A DNA stretch of 64,000 bases from Stramonita haemastoma. Its lineage: Eukaryota; Mollusca; Gastropoda; Neogastropoda; Muricidae. Of this stretch, positions 23,901 through 36,107 are shown piece after piece; position 1 is the stretch's first letter; every line of letters begins with the position of its first letter. Below the pieces are notes generated by a model that had not been told where the DNA came from, ran no database searches, and was given only the letters and a program-made list of their open reading frames with translations. The translations under genes were made by a program, and so were the position numbers. The stretch lies in NCBI GenBank assembly GCA_030674155.1, contig CM060317.1:39674500-39738499 (forward strand). The letters run 5' to 3'.

Positions 23901-26900
23901 CCCTATCTAAACCACAAAAAGACACATGATATCAATTTGAACATATCCTCTAAATGATATGATCAGGTTTCATAAACATCATGCAAACCCTGTATCCCAT
24001 CCTATCCCCTAACAGATTTAGATACACATGCATTTGTGCTTCTGGTCACTCTACATTCTATTCTATAGTTCATGTATAGTTCAAACTGGTCATTCCTGCA
24101 ATCCACAGAAAACAAATATGACCTCACATTGTCTGAATCATCACACTCTACAAAATTTCACAATCGATGTAAGGAGCCAGTTGATAAAAAAAAAGAAAAA
24201 AAAAAGGAGCCAGTTGTTAGTTAACAAACATGAGATTTGCTTTCATTTTCTGGGATTTTTTTTCTTTTAAATGTGTGATTTATAGAGTGCTCCGAAATCT
24301 CCAGACCAATAACCATGAATGGAGAGGAAGGATGACAGCAGGGAAGTTAAGACATTTACCTGCCTAACAAGTAAACCAGGAGGTTATGGGTTTCATTCCC
24401 AGTTTGAAGAGAAAATCTAACTGAATGTCAAACTTCTTTGGATGAGACTATAACCCAATGCCTCGTGTGTGAATGCATGCAGAACATATTGTGCACACGT
24501 TAAAAACCTGTTCCGCCTTTCAGAAGAGTACACCATTTCATGCCAGTAGGAACAGATAACAAAATCTGTTTAAAACACACGCATAGAGATGTATTAAGGC
24601 ACCATTCCTGAAGTCAGAATGTGGCTACCTAAATGGTGGGAGGAAAAAACGGTCGCATATGCAAAAATCTGACCATTGTGAACCTCACAGCTCTAGCAAA
24701 GGAAGGGGAAAGCAAAAAAGAAGACTGGAGAAGAAGGGAACTGAAAAGGTGGTGGTGGATTATGAAGGGGGCAAGGATAATAAAACAACACCAGCTATGA
24801 ACACATCACTGGGCACAACAGGCTAAACCACCATATGTTCACAAAGCTGAAACTTGCTCCTTCTCCCCTGTGTGCCTGTGGTAAAGAAAACCAGACAGGC
24901 GAGCACATCCTTCAAAGGTGTACGCTATTCAGCGACCTGAGGAAGAAAGTGTGCCTGACGGAGATAACCATACAGACCAAGCTGTATGGCCCACAACAGG
25001 AGCTGGAAAGGACATGCCGTTATTTTTCCCAAGACACATCTGACGGTGTAAGGCAAACAAGAGAAAAAGAACAACAACAACAACACATCAGAAGAAACAT
25101 CCACAATATAAAGAAACAGCTTCTAATAATGAAGTATTCACTCACTCAAACCCTAAAGTGACATTTCAACATTCAAATACACAACATAAATGAAACACCT
25201 TTTACTTACCACCTGTGGATTCTTTAGCACTTTTTTGACCTGGAAACAAATCCAATGTCAACTATGAACATTCTGTTTGTTCAGCAGTTACATAAAACTG
25301 AACATAGCTGACAACAAAGATTATACTCAGAGTTTACATTCTTTCTAACTGTGTCACATTTGAAATTTTACAGGTACAAAGACATGACATGAATATTTTA
25401 AATTGAAAAAAATCTCTCTTAAAACATTACAACAACTTGAAAAAGCTTTTGAACACTTCCCAAATCACATAAAAGATGGGCAAACAAACACAATAGGTTG
25501 AAGTACACTCTCATCTCTAACAAACAAAGAATCTCATGACCAATACATTCCAGTACTCAGGGAGAAAAGAAAATAATATTCCCCCTTCATCCACTTTGTT
25601 ACTGTACAACACGCCACTATCCATAGCAGGCAGTAAATCCACCCTCCAGATGATGCACATTCTCCACTGAAAACAAGAAATCCATGCCGATGACAACATT
25701 TTCAGCCATAACTTTATGAAGTCCACTCTCAGTAAGCTGCACTCAATTACATATAAAAACAACAAATACAAGCCAGCAAAAGAGAAAATCTACTGTTATC
25801 ATGACAGATCTTGTTGTTGTTGTTGTTCCCCAGCTTAACACACTGGGGGTCACCCAGAATGTGTTCTCTGACTCACTAATCCCACCTGGGAATCACCGTG
25901 AGATTGAAATTGCACACACTGAATGAGAAGTTTGCGTATATGACTATTTTCAAGTACCTCACCATATAGGCAGCCATACTCAGACTTCAGAGGAGCTCTT
26001 CTTGTTATCATGACAGCTCTGTAGAAGGCTGGTACTTTCACCATGATAAAAATGACCCTATTTCCACAGGCAATCTGTCCACGTGATGGACTCAAACTAC
26101 AATCAAGGCACCTACAAAGGTGCAGATCCTGCCCCTGTGAACAGACAGATCTCCTGTAACTCCTGTACCCTACCTGTCTCCATGGCTCCATGAAGTCAGG
26201 GGTTGCACTCTCAGCAGTGTCTGGTGAAGGGTGGGGATTTTTACAATCTCTATGTCAACGTCAAGTGCAGAACTGCCAGTGCTTTAATTCCCTTTGCGCA
26301 TGTACACATACAGAAGATCAAATATGCACATCAAAGATCCCATATTCATTAATGTCAGCTTTCAGAGGGTTACGGAAACATAAACGTACCCAGCATACAT
26401 CCCCGAAGTCAGAATATGGTAACCTTTATGGTGGGCAAAAACAGCTGCATATGCAAAATCTCACCATTGGTGAACCTTGGAGCTCTAACCTACAAACAAA
26501 CACATACAAAAATAATACTTGTCTCAGGCATGACTTAATGAAATAAAACAATCCTTTCAGAAAAAAAAAGAATAAGGAGAGGAAAGAACTGGTATTTCTG
26601 TAAAAAAAAAAAAAAAAAAAAAATCCAAATACCTGAATGTGACGGACACCTGCCTTTTCAGCCATCTTCATGTGTTTGATGTCAGCATACACATACACTG
26701 TGCTCTGGGGAGAAAAAAACCCAACTCAAAATGATTACCTCCACAGAGAATATTTTTTAAGCCCTGACAAAATTCACTTCTAGTTCTTTTTTAAAAACAC
26801 CCTCTAATCTTATCGTCAATTGCCATTTGGAATAAGCAAAGAAACATCAACACAACATTTAAAAATAACCATGAAGTTCCGCAGGAAAACAATAAAGTGC

Positions 26901-29900
26901 ATCCATCCATCTTAGCCTTTTTACATCTTTTTTTCACATAAAACAAGCACAGCTTGAATGTTCTTGTCCATGCCATCCAAAGACCCACACATTGTTCATT
27001 CAGAAATGTTTTAATATCATACTACAGCTCGAGCTTTTCAAATTGAATGTGAGCGGCATATTTCCAATTGCTTTCAGAAATGCATTCACCATGAATTCAT
27101 GAGCGGCAAAGGTACCTACCCTGTGATGCAGGTGCACACAATGTCGTCTTTGCAGGAAAGCCAGGAGACCAGGGTTGGGAGGAATGCTGAAGTCCCCAGC
27201 ATCCAGAGTGGATGTTACTTGTAACACGTACACTGGACAGGACAGCTGTAACAGCACACATGGCCATCACTGGCAACACATCTTGTTGTGTTTTTTTTAG
27301 ATTGGTATTAGTCTCATAATACAATTTCTTTTTTTTTTTTAAATTACACAGAATAGCTGTGGATCAATTTTGATTCACTGGAGTTTCACTCGACTAACAT
27401 TGCAGAATGTGATGTACTTCTTTGCCCATTGTTTTGGTTTTTTCATTCGTCTGCTAGAGCTCCAAGGTTCACCAATGGTGAGAGTTTTGCATTTGTGCCC
27501 ATTTTCCCCCACCAATCAGGTAGCCACATTCTGACTTCGGGGATGGTGTCTAACACAACGCATGAGTATATGTGTGTGTCTGTGTATGTATGTGTTTATG
27601 AGCATGGAAGTACACGTCTGGTAATGCAATTTGCCTACTGACTATAGTGTAAGGATTTATATTACAAACAGCATTTCCCCACTTTTATTTGCTTCCTATA
27701 GGTCTTTAAACAGACAGAAATCAATGACAACTGATGTACAATAATGTTGTACTTCTTAACAATTTAATTTCCACAGAGGAGGTGTCTATCACAAAGAACA
27801 CAATATCCACAAGGAACAGTAAAGAGAGTAAACAAACCAAAACAAGCCAGATGCACTGACAAGAACTCACTTCATTAGCTAGAGCTTTTGTACAGCTGAT
27901 GATCTGAGACTTCTGCTGAACAGCCGTTAGGTGTCCTGCAACCACCAACACACAACACTGAACAACAACACACAACACTGAACAACACACAACACTGAAC
28001 AACAACACACAACACTGAACAACAACACACAACACTGAAAACAACACACAACACTGAACAACAACACACAACACTGAACAACAACACACAACTGAACAAC
28101 AACACACAACACTGAACAACAACCAACACAATCACTGAACACAACCACCAACACACAACACTGAACAACAACACACAACACTGAACACAACCACAACAAC
28201 ACACTGAACACAAACACACACAACACCAACACACAACACTGAACAACAACACACAACACAACCCAACAACACACAACACTGAACAACAACACACAACACA
28301 ACAACCAACACACAACACTGAACAACAACACACAACACAACACGAACACAACACACAACACTGAACACAACCACCAACACCAACACTGAACAACAACACA
28401 CAACACAACCCAAAAACACACAACACTGAACACAACCACAACACTCAACACAACACCAACACACAACACTGAACACAACCACTACACTGAACACAACCAC
28501 CAACACACAACACTGAACACAACACACAACACTGAACAACACAACACAACACTGAACACAACACACAACACTGAACACAACACACACACACACTGAAACA
28601 ACACCAACACACAACACACTGAACAACAACACACAACACTGAACAACAACACACAACACTGAACAACAACACACAACACTGAAACAACACACACACTGAA
28701 CAACAACCACAACACTGAACACAACACTGAACAACAACACACATCACTGAACACAACCACAAACACACAATAACAACACAAACACTGAACACAACCACCA
28801 ACACACATCACTGAACAAACCACCAACACACAACGAACAACAACACACAACACTGAACAACAACACACAACACTGAACACAACACACAACACTGAACAAC
28901 ATTGAACACAACCACCAACACACAACACTGAACACAACCACCAACACACAACACTGAACAACTACACCACCAACACTGACACAACCACCAACACACAACA
29001 CTGAACACAACCACCAACACACAACACTGAACAACAATACACACAACACTGAACAACACACAACACTGAACACAACCACCAACAACACAACACTGAACAC
29101 CAACACACAACACTGAACACAACCACCAACACACAACACTAACAACACCAACCACACCAAAACACAACACCAACACACAACACTGAACACAACACAACAC
29201 ACAACACACTGCAACACAACACACACAACACTCAACACCAACACAACACAACCAAACAACACAACACACAACACAACACACCAACACACAACAAACACAA
29301 CCACCAAACACACAACACTGACACAACAAAACACAACAACACAACCACACACTAACAACACTACACAACACAACCACCAACACACAACACTGACACAACC
29401 ACAACTACCCACAACACACAACACTGAACACAACCACAACACAACACAACCACCAACACACAACACTGAACAACAACCACCAACACACAACACTGAACAC
29501 AACCACAACACAACACAACCACCAAACACAACACTGAACACAACCACAACACAACACAACCACACAACACTGAACACACCACAACACACAACACAACACC
29601 AACACACAACACTGAACACAACACACACACAACACAAACCACCAACACACAACACTGAACACAACCAACACTGACACAACACCAACACACAACACTGAAC
29701 AACAACACACAACACTGAACACAACCCACCAACACACAACACTGAACACAACCACCAACACACAACACTGAACACAACCACAACACACAACAACTAACCA
29801 CAACACACAACACTGAACACAACCACCAACACACAACACTGAACACAACCACCAACACACAACACTGAACACAACCACAACACTGAACACAACCACCAAC

Positions 29901-30396
29901 ACACAACACTGAACACAACCACAACACTGAACACAACCACCAACACACAACACTGAACACAAACCACCAACACACAACACTGAAACAACCACCAACACAC
30001 GAACACTGAACACAACCACCAACACACAACACTGAACAACACAACACACAACACTGAACACAACCACCAACCACACAACACTGAACACAACACACAACAC
30101 TGAACACAACCACCAACACACAACACTGAACAACCAACACACAACACTGAACACAACCAACAGCATGAGACATCATAAAGGACACATTTATTATTATTTC
30201 TCTTTTATATCAGAGATAACAGAAAAGCAATCAGTGCCATCACGCCCATGGTATCAGTTTGTAAATGTCACTGCCAACCGCACACGTGCCTACTACAGAA
30301 ACTGGAACAGGATTTAACGTTGTTAGTGTCGTGTCTTAAGACAGTCATCAAGAGGTTACCTGTGTATGTGTGTGTGTGTTGTGTGTGTGTGTGTGT

Positions 30397-30447
<51 letters not shown>

Positions 30448-31166
30448 GTGCGTGCGTGCTGGTGTGTGTGTGTGCGCGGCCAACATGCTGCGTGTGTGAG
30501 TGCGTGTGTGTGTGTGTGTGTGTGTGCGTGATTGGTGCGGTGCATGTGTGTGTGAGTGCAGTGTGTGTGTGTGTACATGTATGTGTATGTGTGTTGTGCA
30601 TGTGTGCGGTGCATGTGGTCCAGCCGAAGGAATAGAAAAACCAAAAAAAAAACCTTGACTGTAAACACTAAACAACATGATACTACACCAAAATTCAACA
30701 CAACAGTTAACAAAACTTCATCATTCATGATCTTTTTCCCACTGTTCACACAATCTTTCCAACACACAGACCTCTGGCCACTGCAGTTCCATCACAGAGG
30801 ATGACCACTCTGCCACAGGGGTTGCTTGTGTGTCCAGAGCCGGCATACCTCCGTCATTTTGCCCTCCAGGTACCCCCCACTGTCCACCAGGCATTCCCAC
30901 TGCACCAATAGGGCGGGAACCTCAAACTGCACACACACACATCCCAAAACAAAGCTGGAATGCAGCTACCTTACCTTGATGGTGGGTAAAAATGGTTACA
31001 TTATGCAAAATCTCACTATAGTATTGGTGAACCTTGGAAATGTGGCAGAGGAACAAACATGACAAAAAAACTGCACACATGCATGCATTTGTGCATGTAT
31101 GTGTGTGTGTGTTGTATATATAATATTATTATATATGATTTATATTTAATTTGTATAGTTTTGTGT

Positions 31167-31204
<38 letters not shown>

Positions 31205-31217
31205 TGTGTATATAAAT

Positions 31218-31248
<31 letters not shown>

Positions 31249-31486
31249 CACACATCAATATATATTTATATATAAAACACAAAACAACACAACACTACTA
31301 ACAAATAATATATTTTGTATAAGTAATATATAATAATATATAAATATTATATATGGCAAGCCCCATTTCTTATATATATACATACACTACTAAAAAATGG
31401 ACAATTACATGTTTGTATGCACAGAAATATACATACATATAAATACCTTACAAATGCGCGCAACGCACACACACTCACACACACAT

Positions 31487-31536
<50 letters not shown>

Positions 31537-32584
31537 AAACACACACACACACAAACACACACAAACACACACACTCTTCACCGCTGCAGGTCAAAACACA
31601 GATAAAAATATGGAATGAAAGCAGACCCCCCAAGAAAACCCCACTGAAAGGAGTGACAAAACCTAGTTTCATCTAAAAAAACCTATACCCAATGTTTTAC
31701 TCCTCTACAACTCTAATTCAACAAACCCACATCACTAAATGTCTACATTCTTCTATGTCTTTGGCTCTACAGACCTTTGATTACAAAAAAGATTGAGGAC
31801 TGATTCTTCTGCACATTCATTCTTCCTCAACTTAAAAAAACAACAAACACAAAGAGTACTGCACAGTTAGATTTTGCTAGTTACTCTTTTATTTTTTTTT
31901 TATAACACCCTAATTTCAATATTTCACGTGGAGTTCAATCCATGCAGCCTATAATACAGGTATCTGGTAGCTCTGGCAATGTATATATTTACCTTGTAAT
32001 TTGTTTGTGCTGTCAAAGGAACTACCAAAGATTCCTTCAGCTCTGAACCTGGAAAAAAAGCACCACTATTTAATAATTTCAGGCGCACATTCACATACTT
32101 TCGTTTTATGTTTCCACTCCCCCCCCCCCCCTTTCTCCCATGGGAATGCCAGTATGAAAATAGGATCCACCTTCTCAAAATGCTGAGCAACTAATTCCAT
32201 CTTTTCTATCTTTCTCTTTGTTTCTTCCTTGTTTACATTTTGTCACCTCTTTCTTGTCTATTTTCTGACTTCTTGGTCCATTCTCCTGCCTTTTTTCCAG
32301 AAAGACTTAAAAGAGAACAATTATCTCCCATGCCAAAGTTGGACGCGCTGGGCCTGACTTGTCAGGCGCTTAACGGCAGAGCAATCCATCTGAACTCAAT
32401 TAACAGTCAACAATAGTTGCTGTCTGAGCATTTGATGAAGAATTCAATGACCAGAAGAGGAAAACTGCAACACTTTTACAATGACAGATAAGCTTTCCTT
32501 TCCCAAAATACATACATACATACATACATACATACATACATACATACATACATACATACATACATACATACATACATACATACA

Positions 32585-32629
<45 letters not shown>

Positions 32630-32709
32630 ATAATGTATGTAGATTCTTACTGGATTAAATATTGGAGAGAACAACAAAGTGAAGGATAATAATACATTCA
32701 AATATACAT

Positions 32710-32783
<74 letters not shown>

Positions 32784-35700
32784 CACACACACATGCACAC
32801 ACACACTCACAAATCCAATCTACACTACATGATGGAAGAGACTGAAATATCAGATCAATTGAACATCACAACAAAGAAGAGACAATAAAATCCACCTTGA
32901 CCAAACAACTAGCAGTAGTACCTGCAGAAGCAGACCCCTCAGATGGGCTCTCTGTGCCTTGCTGATGCTCAAACCAGGCATGCAGCTGTGGGTCAGACAG
33001 GGTCAGCTGTGGCTGTGAGCCAGCAGCCAGAATGAACTGCCCCTCCCACAAACTCTGCTGCACACCGTGTTTCGGCCTCACTTCAAGTATGCACATTTTG
33101 CAGGCGGGAAGCTGAAACAGTCCCCATAATACTATGAAACTTTTCTGAGGTAAAGGTGTTCTCATAACCCATGCAGTCATTGGGAGCGAGATGTCAGAGA
33201 CCTCAGGTTCAAGGGCCAGCATATTGAGGGCGGCATCCATCTCCTCTCCTTCACTGCTTTACCCTCCCTGACCCTAAAGAGGGCAGGTACCCATTTACAG
33301 CTGGGTGAACTGGGGGACTGAACTAAAGCCAAGGCATGGAAATGGTCACCCATCTAGTTGGTAACCATGCTCAATGCTGCTTAACCTTAGCCTGTGGAAA
33401 GAGAGCGCTCTGACCACTGTGTTATCATGTCTCCTTAGAAGTTTTCTAAACAGCTATGAAAAATACTGTAATCTTAATAGTTATCTACAAGAAAGAAGGA
33501 AGGTTTAGATGTTCACCTGCAGAACAAGTAAATAATGAGCATTTGGGTTTGATTCCCAGCCTTGCCCTTTCCTCCCAGACTGACGAGGAAATCAAACTGA
33601 ATTTCAAATCTTTTGAAGGGAACTCTAAACCAGTCTCAAAGGAAACTCTAACTCTAAACCAATCAGACCAGTCTGCTTACAGACTTGTGCATATCAAAAA
33701 AGTCTGGAAACATGACATTTGAAAATTGGAAAGAGCAGGGAGGTACCTCCCGACTGTCCTATGGAGGACAGAGGAAAAAAAAATGGGTTGCACACACAAA
33801 AATCTCACCACTGGTGAATTCTGGAGTGCTTGCAAGGGAATAAAACAGCAAAAAGAAAATCTACTATCAACCACTTGGAAAGACATATTTTGCTGATATT
33901 CTCTTCATTATTACTGTAAAATTTTTTAGACAGACAAACAAAAGAAAGATTGCGATAAATAAAATATTTTAAAAAGCCCTGGCCAAACACTTTTTCTAGA
34001 CACTTGTAAAAATTTTGTTTTGTTTTGTTTAATTTCATTTAGTGAGGGCAGAAAACCAGTATATAAGTACTGTTATTAGGAAAATGAAATGCCAACTTAC
34101 CGCAGCATAAATTTACAAAATCATTTAGGGCTAGAAATGCAGCTTCTAGATCATTTTGAAATTTTTAAAATTAGATTTCTATCAAATTTAATATAAAAAA
34201 GAAGATTTCATTTGATTTCATAAATCTATAAGCCATTTCCAGGCAAAATGATAAAAATGGCACTATATATACAGAATACTGATCTCAGTTTTTTTAGGTC
34301 TGCACCTTAATGTTCATAAAAAGGTGGATTTAAGAAGAGAGAGAGAAATATATACTTCACCTTCTTTGGGATGATTTTGAGAAGACAGTCTCTAACTCCT
34401 CCCCTAACACAGCTGTCTTCAACCACCACTCTCTTGTGCTGCAAGAGAACAAAACATAAAGAAAATAGAACTCCTCATGAGTGTGACTAAGTGTGTATAT
34501 GCACATGCATACAAGCACACACATGTTTTTGTGCAAGTCATTACACTGACCATTGAATGAGCATGTTCAAGTGTATCTGACAGAGTGAAGAAAGTCGATC
34601 AAATTTAGATGAATACAAATTACTCAGGACTCTTTAATCTTTAAAAGCTAGCATATAAAATTATTAAACAACGAGAGTTAGTCGCTGCTGTGCAATAAGT
34701 GTATTGTGTCATTTGTGCAAAAAAAAGAACCCTATTTACTGACTGTTTATATAAATTTGTTTTCATTTTTATCTGGCAATAAATGAATAATACAAGTCAC
34801 GTAAGTATCCAAAGAACAATTCCTAACTGATTTGCTATATTACTTCCATTTCTTTCTAGAAACAGAACTACAAAACCAGTTCACACGTAAAAGACCAATA
34901 TCAAAAGCTTAAGAGTGTGTACTGTACACATGTATATATCGTGTGTACATGGCATCCCAAAGAACAGTTCAACTTTCTCTAAAACTGACATATATATGTA
35001 GTTGATAATGTTAATAGACAATATGATGATAATAATATTATTATCATATAATAATTATCCCCCCAAATCTATTGCCTAATGCCCCCCCTACCCCCCATCT
35101 TCACTATCTGCACACCTTTCCCCCTCCCCATCTGTCCTTCCTCTCCTACCTACCATCCCTCCTCCCAACCAATGATATATTCAGTATGTTATACTCCACT
35201 CACTTTCCTAAGGAGACCAAGACCATGGTTAGCAACATCTCTGACACCCCAGCCACAGTGTTCAGTGTACAGTTGTGATGGATGCACATGAACATAGTCT
35301 CCTGATAGCCTCTCTTGCAATATGCCAAAGACTGCCTGCAAACAAAAATAAAAGAATACTTTTAAGACTGATCCTTTTAACTGGCACATTTCAAACATAA
35401 ATGACAGTCCAAGCATTAGAGGAAGAAGAGGAAACACAAATGGAAGTAGCATGTTCACTAAGACTACAATCAAGTATTGATACGGAGCAGATATACAGAG
35501 GATAAGAGTTATATTCTGTTCCTTCTGGCATGCAATGGCCTAGTCTTCCAAAAGGTGGAACTTTTTTTTAATGTATGTGGCAAGATGTTCTGCACATAGT
35601 AGTGCATGGGATCTTGGTTTACAGTCAAGTCTCATCCAAAGGTTGAGCATGATAGCTGGGGTGTCTGCCAGTCCTCATAGTCCTGAAGGGATTGTTACTT

Positions 35701-35971
35701 GGTTGGTTGCTGACTGAAGATGGTGGTGGTGATTTGACCATCACTGTGGGCTAAATGGTGATCTTGCATCTAAAAATGAATCCGATTTCCTTTTTGCCAA
35801 AGAAATTTCTCCTGCACATTTTAATATTATAATGCAGCAGATGTGATGAAGAAAAGCATAGATGGCATGTTCCAACATTTTTAGTTTGGTAGCAAGTAAC
35901 ATGCATGCATGGGCAGGGGATTTAACATTTTAAAAAAGCAATAAGACGAAAACATTTTAAAAATAAACTTG

Positions 35972-36069
<98 letters not shown>

Positions 36070-36076
36070 AGAGAGG

Positions 36077-36107
<31 letters not shown>

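Noticed and set aside
26190..26546. 118-codon plus-strand frame as a gene
   Set aside because: It coincides with a SINE C copy and has homologous sequence in other SINEs.
27940..30165. Possible CRISPR array
   Set aside because: The units are contiguous and variable minisatellite repeats without unique spacers, in eukaryotic intronic DNA.
27721..30185. Very long minus-strand open frames rich in Cys and Val (up to 349 codons)
   Set aside because: They are translations of the minisatellite; all three minus frames are open because the unit lacks stops. No protein family is implied.
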